The notes beneath the pieces were generated by a model. That model was not told the origin of the DNA, did not search any database, and saw nothing but the letters and a program-made list of their open reading frames with translations. A program made the position numbers and the translations under genes. Below are positions 42,990 to 50,808 of a stretch of 64,000 nucleotides of DNA, piece after piece. Source of the DNA: Pseudomonadota bacterium (GTDB taxonomy: Bacteria; Pseudomonadota; Gammaproteobacteria; Burkholderiales; Gallionellaceae); NCBI GenBank assembly GCA_021848465.1, contig JAJZUP010000001.1, positions 558,001-622,000 of the forward strand, written 5' to 3'. Each line of letters opens with the position of its first letter. Within the stretch, counting starts at the first letter, position 1.

Positions 42990-43946
42990 ATGGCTGGATT
43001 TAGAGAGTATAAAGTCGGAACAAGGATTTTTGCCTTGGCGCTGGGTGGTTCAATGTGTATCACCCTGCTGTTTCCTGCTTCTGATATGTCCAAGGTGTCG
43101 GCAACCGACATGGCATTGGAGAAGCAGTTGTCGGCTGGTCGTGAAACGGGTTTCAATCTGGATGACCCGTTCTTGCAGGGCTGGAACAAGCCGCTGGGTG
43201 TTGAGTTGACGGTTGATCCGAAAACTAATCAACCCATGGCAACAGCTATGACGGTGTACGTGTATCAGAAGGGGACGCCGTTCCCTTCTGGTATTCTGCA
43301 TCCGCGTGTGCTGGGTGCGGGTGTCCAAGAGCTTAGTGTGGAACAAGGTCATATTGTTGACGCCAAGAAGGATGCTGGTGCTGTGTTTGCAATCAGCAAG
43401 GGTGTATACAATGGTCAGCAAGTCAGCTATATCGACAACCTGACTGCCACCAAAGGTTGGACTCCTGACGACGTAATGCATGTTGCCAAGGATTCCGACA
43501 TTTCCGAAGCAGGTAAGGGTAAGACTATGTTCGTGCGTGAGGGTTGCTGGTGGTGTCACACACTGCTGCCAGAACAAACGCAAGACTGGCAGGTATTCGG
43601 TGCTCCACCAATGCTGGGTGACTTTAACGGGGAATCTCCAACAGCATTTGGTTCTGACCGCAAGGCTCCAGACTTGCTGCACGTGGGCTCGCGCAACTCC
43701 TCCAGAGAGTGGATGATGATGCACTTCTTCAACCCACGCTTGGTTCAGCCGCACTCAATTATGCCTCGCTACGATTATCTGTGGGGGGATAAGGATGCTT
43801 CTGGTCAGGCGATCGACTTTGCGAAGTGGAGGGCTGAGTATGATGAGTATCGCGAAGGTAAGCGCGTTAATCCTCCTGAAGTTCCGAGCTATGCAAGCAA
43901 TTCGGAAATTCGCGGTCTGATTGACTTTATGTTGAGCCTAAAATAA
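42990..43946 (+). CDS. CcoO-like membrane monoheme cytochrome c
   Basis: A 318-residue protein with an N-terminal membrane anchor (ALALGGSMCITLLFPASD). A single heme c site is in FVREGCWWCHTLL, where canonical CcoO reads IREGCYNCHSQ, with the axial Met in SIMPRYDYLW and the GPDL-like APDLLHVGSR block. About 100 residues between anchor and heme domain (FNLDDPFLQGWNKPLGVELT onward) have no counterpart I recall in CcoO. It carries electrons to the CcoN-like subunit. Confidence 0.87.
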   Translation: MAGFREYKVGTRIFALALGGSMCITLLFPASDMSKVSATDMALEKQLSAGRETGFNLDDPFLQGWNKPLGVELTVDPKTNQPMATAMTVYVYQKGTPFPSGILHPRVLGAGVQELSVEQGHIVDAKKDAGAVFAISKGVYNGQQVSYIDNLTATKGWTPDDVMHVAKDSDISEAGKGKTMFVREGCWWCHTLLPEQTQDWQVFGAPPMLGDFNGESPTAFGSDRKAPDLLHVGSRNSSREWMMMHFFNPRLVQPHSIMPRYDYLWGDKDASGQAIDFAKWRAEYDEYREGKRVNPPEVPSYASNSEIRGLIDFMLSLK

Positions 43947-43958
43947 GAGGGGGAGAAA

Positions 43959-44576
43959 ATGGCTTGGAATTTTGATAAACCACTGATCACACTTTGTGAT
44001 GCTGCGACTAACGAAGCAGATAAAGTGCTCTGGGAAAAGGAAGACTTGGGTACCATCACCGAGGATAACAACCGCATGCCAATTCCAGTTGTTATGCTGG
44101 TGTTCCTGACGGTGTTGACTGCCTTTGCGATTACTTTCCCGCTTTGGGGGCAGCGTCCTACGGCTTCTTTGTATGTGGGCTATGTCAAGGCCATGAATAT
44201 GCCGGAAGTAGCGGCTATTCAGGATGATGATGCTGCAATGAAGAAAATCGAGGAATTGGGCTCAGCAGGCGTTGACAAGGAAAAACTGGATCGCCATCCA
44301 GTATCCATGAACGACTTGCGCATTATCAAGCCACAGATTGAGGCATTGATGGCTAAGGGCGTAAATCTCGAAGAGTACACTGTTGTTGGCGATCAGGTAG
44401 TGCTGTCGAACTTTGAAGGTAACAAGAAGGCGGACGGAACTACTGAGCGTATTCAGCCTTGGTGGGATGTGGGTTACACTGTTGATATCTTCTATGTGAT
44501 CTACTTCTTTACAATGGTTACGGTCTTGATTAAGCGACTGCCACCATCGTCTTGGCAGCCTCGTCACCACAAGTAA
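43959..44576 (+). CDS. 2-TM protein with FPLWGxRP motif, oxidase-associated
   Basis: A 205-residue protein. Helix one (VMLVFLTVLTAFAITFPLWG) is followed at once by QRPTASL; a soluble domain of about 100 residues and a second helix (DIFYVIYFFTMVTVLIK) follow. The FPLWGQRP block matches FPFWGLRP in the protein at 52137-52562, whose second helix also begins shortly after a DxG (DPGFLGSL versus DVGYTVDI). No cysteines or heme motifs. I know no family. Strong ribosome site (AGGGGGAGAAA), 12 bases after the CcoO-like stop. Confidence 0.65.
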   Translation: MAWNFDKPLITLCDAATNEADKVLWEKEDLGTITEDNNRMPIPVVMLVFLTVLTAFAITFPLWGQRPTASLYVGYVKAMNMPEVAAIQDDDAAMKKIEELGSAGVDKEKLDRHPVSMNDLRIIKPQIEALMAKGVNLEEYTVVGDQVVLSNFEGNKKADGTTERIQPWWDVGYTVDIFYVIYFFTMVTVLIKRLPPSSWQPRHHK

Positions 44577-44583
44577 GAAAGTC

Positions 44584-44608
44584 TGGGCTGGCGTTAAAGG
44601 CCAGCCCA
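44584..44608 (+). terminator. Hairpin between oxidase genes (attenuator-like)
   Basis: TGGGCTGG (44584-44591) and CCAGCCCA (44601-44608) make a perfect 8-bp stem. No T-run follows. It may limit readthrough or protect the upstream mRNA. Confidence 0.4.
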
Positions 44609-44635
44609 ATCTTAATAAAGATTAGGGAGAAAGTG

Positions 44636-44740
44636 ATGATAGAATTTGATAATGGTCCGGCAGTTCTGGCAGGCATTATTGCTCTGGTGTTTATTGCCCC
44701 AATCGCTTATGGCCTCTTCATTGATCGTGTAAAGGCATAA
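44636..44740 (+). CDS. 34-residue single-TM protein ending IDRVKA
   Basis: MIEFDNGPAVLAGIIALVF then IAPIAYGLFIDRVKA. One helix with a short basic tail. The GxxIDRV ending matches the 35-residue protein on the minus strand at 53628-53735 (GIGIDRVNEGK), so these are probably paralogous small subunits. Ribosome site GGGAGAAAGTG. A perfect hairpin follows 60 bases downstream. Confidence 0.7.
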   Translation: MIEFDNGPAVLAGIIALVFIAPIAYGLFIDRVKA

Positions 44741-44800
44741 GCCGCATTGGCAATGCATCAAGATTAGTGTACGTCCTTATGAGTTGCTAATCGCTTGAAG

Positions 44801-44837
44801 AAATAGATACCCCAGCCAAGAGCTGGGGTATCTATTT
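44801..44837 (+). terminator. Strong hairpin closing the first oxidase gene block
   Basis: AAATAGATACCCCAGC (44801-44816) pairs over 16 bases with GCTGGGGTATCTATTT (44822-44837), loop CAAGA. The lower stem is A/T rich so it can act as a bidirectional terminator. Its GATACCCCAG core recurs in the hairpin after the paralogous small gene at 53566-53597. Confidence 0.8.
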
Positions 44838-44949
44838 TCAGCAAAAAAAGGAGTGCAAGATTAACAGTTTCGCTTTAAACTTTTTCAGCATTCAGTTATC
44901 CAACGTCCCGCCGGATATTTCACCAAAGCTGGATCTAAGCATTGAAGGC

Positions 44950-45162
44950 ATGCGCAGCCAGCAATTTAGCGAGTGGATATTCGTATTTCTTCTGATCGGA
45001 ATTCTGGTTTTTTTTGGAATAGTGTTAGCGCTACTAAAAACCAAGATTCAAACAAAAGATGTCAGACCTGGGGAGAAAATGATGTTCGCCGCGATTATCG
45101 GCGGACTGATAATCGCAATCCTTATAGGTGCGGTACAGATGCTGGGCGGATATTTATTTTGA
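44950..45162 (+). CDS. 2-TM membrane protein; start uncertain (possible ATT start at 44860)
   Basis: The ATG frame gives 70 residues with two helices (FVFLLIGILVFFGIVLALL and MMFAAIIGGLIIAILIGAVQM). The frame stays open upstream with no ATG, GTG or TTG. A perfect AAGGAG at 44848-44853 lies six bases before ATT at 44860, while the ATG at 44950 has only GAAGG one base away. Translation from ATT would add 30 residues. This pattern is either an unusual start codon or a sequence error. The family is unknown. Confidence 0.55.
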   Translation: MRSQQFSEWIFVFLLIGILVFFGIVLALLKTKIQTKDVRPGEKMMFAAIIGGLIIAILIGAVQMLGGYLF

Positions 45163-45191
45163 AAAATCACTTTGAGATATAGGAAAACGAA

Positions 45192-45470
45192 ATGGCAAGC
45201 TACATCGAATCACTTCCGGATGGTTGGACAATTTACCTATGGTTGATCATTGGGGCGATGATTATTGCTGCCGTGCTCTACTGGATACGCTGGGCCGCCA
45301 AGAATGAGCAGTTCAATGAAGACATCAAATATGTGGTCTTCAACGAAGATGACAAGGAAAAGATGGATCCGGAAGAGTATGTAAAAAGCCGCGAAGTCAT
45401 GAAGTCGCAAATGGAAAGCCGCGAACGCTTCTTGGCACAGGAAGCCGAAAGAAATAAGAAGAGCGCATGA
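45192..45470 (+). CDS. Single-TM protein with charged tail, oxidase-associated
   Basis: A 92-residue protein. Helix WTIYLWLIIGAMIIAAVLYW is followed by RWAAKNEQFNEDIKYVVFNE and a long charged, helix-forming C-terminus. Its layout is like CcoQ or CcoS-type small subunits. Its stop overlaps the ATG of the cytochrome c gene by four bases. Confidence 0.65.
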   Translation: MASYIESLPDGWTIYLWLIIGAMIIAAVLYWIRWAAKNEQFNEDIKYVVFNEDDKEKMDPEEYVKSREVMKSQMESRERFLAQEAERNKKSA

Positions 45471-45946
45471 AGAGCGGAGAAAAATTTGTCCTGTTTGCAA
45501 TCGTAGCGCTCTTGATTGCAGGGATCGCGCAATCAATGCTTCATGTCAAACAGCCACATGAAGAAGAAATTCCCTACTACAGCACAGCGTCAACAGAGGT
45601 GGCAGATAAAGCCATGGTGCTCTATCGGGAATACAACTGCAGATCGTGCCACTCATTATGGACTCTGAAAGACGTGATGCAATCAGTACCGGCTCCAATT
45701 CTGGACGGCATTGGCTCGCTAAAAACGGAAGAGTGGCTATATCAGTATTTGTCGGCTCAAAATCCTCAGATGATTATTCCATCACGGCTCAAGAAAAAAT
45801 ATCAGATGCCGTCATTCGCATCTATGCCTGAAAGTGACAGAAAGCTGCTGGCAAATTATTTGGCCAGTCTGAAAGTAAAAGAATGGTACCTTGAGCAAAC
45901 CAAAAAGAATGAATACGAAAAACTGACTGGCAAGGATGCGCCATGA
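45467..45946 (+). CDS. Membrane-anchored monoheme cytochrome c
   Basis: A 159-residue protein. One N-terminal helix (KFVLFAIVALLIAGIAQSML) and one heme c site, YREYNCRSCHSLW. The likely axial Met is in YQMPSFASMPESDRKLLANYLASL. It has the shape of a small anchored cytochrome such as NorC or half of CcoP. As canonical CcoP (two hemes) is missing from this locus, this protein probably takes the role of electron entry. It is coupled to both neighbours by overlapping start and stop codons. Confidence 0.85.
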   Translation: MKSGEKFVLFAIVALLIAGIAQSMLHVKQPHEEEIPYYSTASTEVADKAMVLYREYNCRSCHSLWTLKDVMQSVPAPILDGIGSLKTEEWLYQYLSAQNPQMIIPSRLKKKYQMPSFASMPESDRKLLANYLASLKVKEWYLEQTKKNEYEKLTGKDAP

Positions 45947-46392
45947 AGAATCAAAAACTTCTTTCAGGAATTTTGGCGCTGGTGGTAGGCGTAATTTTGA
46001 ACTACCTCGGTGACAAGCTTCTAGGCGTTAAAATTGAAATATTCTACGGACTATCGACATTCAGTTTTGCATGGATGATAGACGTATTCCTGCTGCCATT
46101 CGGGATCGGCTTGTTGGTGGCATGGATATTCGGTAGGGGAGCAAAGTGGCTCAGTTATTTCCCTCCCTTGATTGTGCGCTGCATTAGTTATGCCGAAATA
46201 GTTTATATAACCGGTGTTCCGCACGGGGCAAACCTCAATCCACTGGGATGGTGGGGGTTTTATGTCGTTCTCGCAATGGAGTCGGCGGGTATAGGCGGTA
46301 TACTGGGCGAAGTGATTATCAAAAATATTTACGGTCGCTCTAATATGATGAATTCGGTGTCCGAAACAGCACTCAAGAAAAAGGAAACGTAA
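45943..46392 (+). CDS. Polytopic membrane protein of the oxidase cluster
   Basis: A 149-residue protein with about four hydrophobic segments (LLSGILALVVGVILNYL, FAWMIDVFLLPFGIGLLVAWIF, SYFPPLIVRCISYAEIVYITGV, WGFYVVLAMESAGIGGILGEVI). I cannot name a family. It overlaps the cytochrome c gene by four bases upstream and the SUMF1-like gene by one base downstream, so it belongs to the same unit. Confidence 0.65.
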   Translation: MKNQKLLSGILALVVGVILNYLGDKLLGVKIEIFYGLSTFSFAWMIDVFLLPFGIGLLVAWIFGRGAKWLSYFPPLIVRCISYAEIVYITGVPHGANLNPLGWWGFYVVLAMESAGIGGILGEVIIKNIYGRSNMMNSVSETALKKKET

Positions 46393-47453
46393 TGCTGAAT
46401 GCAAGAAAGCGCGCCGTTCAGCAAGATTCTGCGGAGCTGCAAAGAAGGAAGAAATACCTCGGAGCAACAATTGTTACCTGTATAGCTTTGGTAGTCGTTG
46501 GTGGAAGTCTGCATGTGGTTGGACTGGGCTCATTACGCATGGGGGAAATGCGTTCGCTGGCAACGTATAACCTGAAAGAAGAGTCCTCCAGAATTCGTGC
46601 TGCGGGAGAGGACATTGCTCTGCATGAAGAGAATGAAAAAAATCTTGGCAGTGCAAAGGGCTACACAATTCAGGAAGCTGAAGCATTACTGCCAAAAGAA
46701 AAATGGCTAGAGCTTGATGCAATGGTTGAAATACCTGCAGGTAAATTCCTGATGGGTACCAATGCGAAAAATGCCGATGAGGCTTCTCACCCTCAACACG
46801 CAGTGAATCTCTCGAGATACAAGATAGACAAGTATTTGGTAACCAATGCGCAATACGCGCGATTTGTTGCGGCGACTGGGCATCGCCCCCCCTCAAGCTG
46901 GAAAGACGGGAAAATTGCGCGAGCCGAACTCCTTAATCCTGTCACGCTTGTGAACTGGTACGATGCACAAGCGTATGCCAAATGGGCCGGAAAAAGATTG
47001 CCAACCGAAGCAGAGTGGGAAAAGGCGGCACGCGGAACTGATGGCCGCAGGTGGCCATGGGGAGACAAAATGGACCCTGCGCGTTTGAACACTTACTATA
47101 ACGTCGGCTCGGCAACAGATGTAACTACCTACAGCAACGGACTCAGCCCATATGGGGTTTATGATATGGCGGGCAATGTCGATCAGTGGGTAGAGGACGA
47201 TTTCTTGCCCTACCCAGAAACAGATGCAAAGCCGGAACAGTTTCAGGGCAAAATGTCTCTGGTGCAAAGCGAGCAAGATCGCGCAATGAAGCTCTCAGAT
47301 CAGGTTGTGGTCGATAAGCGCTATAAGGTGCTTCGTGGCGGCTCATGGAAAAGCGATCCGTTTTCGACAGCAACATATCACAGGGATTATTCTTGGCCGA
47401 ACTTTGCATCGGATTTTTATGGTTTTCGATGCGCGGCGGACATAAAAAAATAA
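46392..47453 (+). CDS. Membrane-anchored SUMF1/NirV-like protein
   Basis: A 353-residue protein. One anchor (TIVTCIALVVVGGSLHVVGLG), a helical linker, then a formylglycine-generating-enzyme-like fold at about 110-353: IPAGKFLMG, VTNAQYARFVAATGH, WYDAQAYAKWAGKRLPTEAE, YDMAGNVDQWVED, VLRGGSWKSD, FYGFRCA. The cysteine pair that carries out Cys oxidation in true FGE is absent between RGGSW and GFRCA. It is therefore probably a non-catalytic NirV-like protein. NirV-type proteins accompany copper nitrite reductase genes; here the company is an oxidase. Confidence 0.85.
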   Translation: MLNARKRAVQQDSAELQRRKKYLGATIVTCIALVVVGGSLHVVGLGSLRMGEMRSLATYNLKEESSRIRAAGEDIALHEENEKNLGSAKGYTIQEAEALLPKEKWLELDAMVEIPAGKFLMGTNAKNADEASHPQHAVNLSRYKIDKYLVTNAQYARFVAATGHRPPSSWKDGKIARAELLNPVTLVNWYDAQAYAKWAGKRLPTEAEWEKAARGTDGRRWPWGDKMDPARLNTYYNVGSATDVTTYSNGLSPYGVYDMAGNVDQWVEDDFLPYPETDAKPEQFQGKMSLVQSEQDRAMKLSDQVVVDKRYKVLRGGSWKSDPFSTATYHRDYSWPNFASDFYGFRCAADIKK

Positions 47454-47468
47454 CAGGAGCGGCTCAAT

Positions 47469-47693
47469 ATGAAAACATGCTGGCTAAAGAATATATTGGC
47501 GATTTTGTTATGCGCAAGCTCGACTGCCCAGGCTGCGGTTGATAGCTACAGGTTTGCACACGTAACCATTTCTACTCCTTGGTATATCTTCATTTTTCTG
47601 ATGATGGGAGTATTTGCCCCATTTATATTAATGGTCATTCTGGCGTGGCGCAGTGCAATGCGAAAACCAGAGCAGAATGAAAATAAGAAATAA
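47469..47693 (+). CDS. Small exported membrane protein of the oxidase cluster
   Basis: A 74-residue protein with a signal-like N-terminus (CWLKNILAILLCASSTAQA) and one membrane helix (WYIFIFLMMGVFAPFILMVILAW), then a charged tail. Ribosome site AGGAGCGGCTCAAT. I do not recognise it; the next gene has a similar signal-plus-helix start. Confidence 0.6.
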   Translation: MKTCWLKNILAILLCASSTAQAAVDSYRFAHVTISTPWYIFIFLMMGVFAPFILMVILAWRSAMRKPEQNENKK

Positions 47694-47717
47694 AAGCTCG
47701 ACTAGGATAACTCAAAT

Positions 47718-48104
47718 ATGTACCAGCCAATTTTTGCCATAAGCCGGAAAATGTTTGCGCAATTTACGCTTGCGTGCGCATTGATGTTTGCATTTGGTGC
47801 ACTGCCAGCCAGAGCGGAAGTGCAAAATCAGGGCGCAGAAAGCGCGCAAATTCTGCAAGAGTTCAACAAACAGCACCAGGAAAACGAGCACGCAAAATCC
47901 ATAACGGATAAAGACAAGCAAGTAGTTATGTTCATTATGGGGGTTGCTTTGCTGGTGCTGGTATTAATAACCGGGGGCTTGGGCTTGGCTCTGGGGGTTT
48001 ATGGAAAACCAGTATTTGTCACACATATGGTGTTTGCCGCACTTAGTGTTACCTTGGCAATTGCTCACGCAATTGTAGGTCTCGTCTGGTATTACCCCTT
48101 CTAA
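47718..48104 (+). CDS. Membrane protein with histidines in helices, oxidase cluster
   Basis: A 128-residue protein. A signal sequence ends near LPARA, then a polar helix (QILQEFNKQHQENEHAKSIT) and two or three membrane helices. The last two hold His residues (VTHMVFAALSVTLAIAHAIVG) that could bind a b-type heme or metal. Not recognised. It lies between the signal-like small gene and the 880-residue fusion. Confidence 0.6.
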   Translation: MYQPIFAISRKMFAQFTLACALMFAFGALPARAEVQNQGAESAQILQEFNKQHQENEHAKSITDKDKQVVMFIMGVALLVLVLITGGLGLALGVYGKPVFVTHMVFAALSVTLAIAHAIVGLVWYYPF

Positions 48105-48157
48105 AAGCAAACGCCGTTGTCTTCTTTCATACCGGTGACCTGTATCGGGGCCGTCAA

Positions 48158-50800
48158 GTGACATCGCCAATGACACCTGTAACAAAAGAACATCAGGAAT
48201 TCCGGTCAGCTTATCCAAGCTGGCCTATTTTATTTCTATACTTCATTTCAGGCGGGCTAGGCATTGCCTACGAGGTTCTCTGGTCGCGCATGATGAGCAT
48301 GCAGTTCGGCGTCAGTATATTTGGCGTGGTGCTGGCAGTTACAGCATTCATGTTGGGATTGGGAGCGGGCAGCCTGCTGGGAGCAAGGTGGGCAAAGCGT
48401 GTTGAGAGCCCCTTGAAAATATTTGGTCTGCTGGAAATTGCCATTGCACTTTACGCTTTGCTTTTGCCAAGCCTGCTGCAGCAATTTGCAAATTGGCAAG
48501 CCATTTTCGCGAGTGAAATGGGCTTGCTTGCGTGGTACGTTGCACAGGGGTTGACCAGCCTGATGCTTCTGGCGCTGCCAGCCGGAATTATGGGGGCGGG
48601 CTTTGCGATGGTATTGCGGACAACCGAACGGGCTCCACATACATTGGCACAGGTATACGGGGTCAACACATTGGGCGGGGTGCTGGGCGCACTATTTCCA
48701 CTCTGGGGGTTGACGGCTCTGGGTTGGAGCAATTCAGTCCGGCTGCTTGCGTTTATGGGCTTGATTGTTGGCGGCGTAGCAATGATGTTGGCAATGCGCC
48801 TGGGTAAATCTGAAGCGAGGAACAAGCCTGCGGATCGCCCGTCACAAGCAATATTGTTGATGTATGCGGGCATAGGTGCGGGAAGTATCATGCTCGAAAT
48901 CGGCTGGATACGCCTGTACGGAATGGTTATGCTGCGCACGGAGTATGTGCTTGCGGTTATCCTTGCGGTATTCCTCATGGGAATCGCTGCAGGAAGCCTG
49001 TTGGCCCGCCAAATTCCGCAATTGCTGATACGCTTCCTTCCGGTTGTTGCAGGCCTTGCCGTGATGGGGAGTGTCTGGGCGCTACCAACAGTCTCGGCCT
49101 GGATTGAGCAACATCAATTTCAATCTCTAGCTGGCGCTCTAGGCGTTCAAGTCATGCTACTGGTTATGCTGACACTGCCGGTAACTATGGTACTGGGTGT
49201 GTGGCTGCCGTTCCTGAATAAAAAATACTCTGCCAATGAAAATGGTGGCATATGGCTGTATGGCGTTAATTGTTTTGGCGGAGTAATCGGCGCACTCGCT
49301 GCTAGCCTGGTACTGATTCCTGCCGTCGGGAGTATCGGGACAGTCCTGATAAGTGGGCTCATTATCGCGGCTCTGGCATTCAGCACCGAGACATCGCGCT
49401 GGAAATGGCCGGCAATGCTGGTGCTGATCCTGCTTGCTTGGCCGCTGCATCGCATGCCGCCAGTGCATGACCTGCTTCCGAAAATGGAAGCAGGTAGTCG
49501 CGACCTGAACCTGTATGAAGATGCGATTGCGTTGACGCACGTTGTGGAACAGCAAGATGGTCAGCGCATCTTGCTTAGCGATCTGCAACGCATGGACGCT
49601 TCAACCGACCCTGCTGCAGTGGCAATTCAGATGGATCAGGCAAGACTGCCACTGCTCCTGCATGGCAATCCGCACAGCGTGCTCTTTCTCGGGCTGGGAA
49701 CCGGCGTCTCAATGGCAGGTTCCCTGCCATTCCCTAATTTGCAACGAACTGCAGTAGAGCTTTCGCAAGGTTCGATAAATGCCGCCCAGACCTGGTTTGA
49801 ACAGGTTAATGCAGGTGTGCTGAAAAATTCGCAAGTATTCCGGGATGATGCCCGACATTTTCTCAACGCGACTGACAAGAAATACGATGTAATCATCGGT
49901 GATCTGTTTCATCCGGATATCGCGGGAATGGGTTCGCTACTCTCACTGCAACAATTCCAACGTGCAAAAAACCATCTGAATACGGATGGCATCTTTGTAC
50001 AGTGGGTAGCGCTGAATCAGTTCGATACCCACTCAATGGAGGTGGTGTTGCGAACGTTTCAGCATGTTTTTCCTGATGCGCAAGTATTCATGGATGGAAT
50101 GCACCTCGCGTTAGTCGGGCCGCAGGGAAAATTCCGGGGGGCTAATGCTCTGCTGGAAGGTATACACAATGTGCCTTCAGAAGATCAGGGCCAGGCGACC
50201 GGAAACGAGGGCGTATGGACATGGGCGGGGCGTTATTGGGGGCCAATTGCCGCGAGCTCGGGCAAGATGCAGGATGAATGGGTGCCATATGTCGAATACC
50301 AATTGCCACGTGCACGTTACAACGGCAGCGTCGACTTGGCGACCATGATGGTCTGGATGTTGCAGCGTCACCCGACTCCTGAAGAGGCGATAAAGCTGTT
50401 CGCCATTCCAGCTGAGCAAGCACGTGAGTTTGGGCGAGCCTATATCGCGACAGAATTGACAGCACGCTCCTGGGTCTCAGCCATGGAGGGGGATGCAGGT
50501 AAATCCGGTAAATTGATCTGGCTTGCTTACCAGGCAAATCCACGAGACCGCTGGATAGCGAATGCGCTCGCAGACAATATGCTGATGTCGCTGAACCAGG
50601 CTCTGCAGCATGGTTTGAGCGAACGAGAAGCATTGCAGCGAATATTGCAGGTGTACCCGGAGTCAGTAGGTGCTCTGCGCGCTCTGTGGAAACTAGAACA
50701 GGCTCAAGGTAATGAAATGCAGGCAGCGGTTTACCGAGCTAAACTCCAAACACTCTCGCCGCTTGACCGCGAGATTGCCGGGAAAACACCACAGCATTAA
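48158..50800 (+). CDS. MFS-type membrane domain fused to spermidine synthase-like methyltransferase domain
   Basis: An 880-residue protein. Residues 15-410 are polytopic (FISGGLGIAYEVLWSRMM begins it), and residues about 430-700 form a spermidine synthase-like Rossmann fold (SVLFLGLGTGVSMAGSLPF, then AVELSQGSINAA and YDVIIGDLFHP). A helical C-terminal extension of about 180 residues follows. Such fusions are common in bacteria near membrane redox genes and their substrates are unknown; aminopropyl transfer has not been shown for them. The start may be GTG 48158 or ATG 48170. Stop is 8 bases before the ccoG start. Confidence 0.85.
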   Translation: MTSPMTPVTKEHQEFRSAYPSWPILFLYFISGGLGIAYEVLWSRMMSMQFGVSIFGVVLAVTAFMLGLGAGSLLGARWAKRVESPLKIFGLLEIAIALYALLLPSLLQQFANWQAIFASEMGLLAWYVAQGLTSLMLLALPAGIMGAGFAMVLRTTERAPHTLAQVYGVNTLGGVLGALFPLWGLTALGWSNSVRLLAFMGLIVGGVAMMLAMRLGKSEARNKPADRPSQAILLMYAGIGAGSIMLEIGWIRLYGMVMLRTEYVLAVILAVFLMGIAAGSLLARQIPQLLIRFLPVVAGLAVMGSVWALPTVSAWIEQHQFQSLAGALGVQVMLLVMLTLPVTMVLGVWLPFLNKKYSANENGGIWLYGVNCFGGVIGALAASLVLIPAVGSIGTVLISGLIIAALAFSTETSRWKWPAMLVLILLAWPLHRMPPVHDLLPKMEAGSRDLNLYEDAIALTHVVEQQDGQRILLSDLQRMDASTDPAAVAIQMDQARLPLLLHGNPHSVLFLGLGTGVSMAGSLPFPNLQRTAVELSQGSINAAQTWFEQVNAGVLKNSQVFRDDARHFLNATDKKYDVIIGDLFHPDIAGMGSLLSLQQFQRAKNHLNTDGIFVQWVALNQFDTHSMEVVLRTFQHVFPDAQVFMDGMHLALVGPQGKFRGANALLEGIHNVPSEDQGQATGNEGVWTWAGRYWGPIAASSGKMQDEWVPYVEYQLPRARYNGSVDLATMMVWMLQRHPTPEEAIKLFAIPAEQAREFGRAYIATELTARSWVSAMEGDAGKSGKLIWLAYQANPRDRWIANALADNMLMSLNQALQHGLSEREALQRILQVYPESVGALRALWKLEQAQGNEMQAAVYRAKLQTLSPLDREIAGKTPQH

Positions 50801-50808
50801 GGCGCGAC

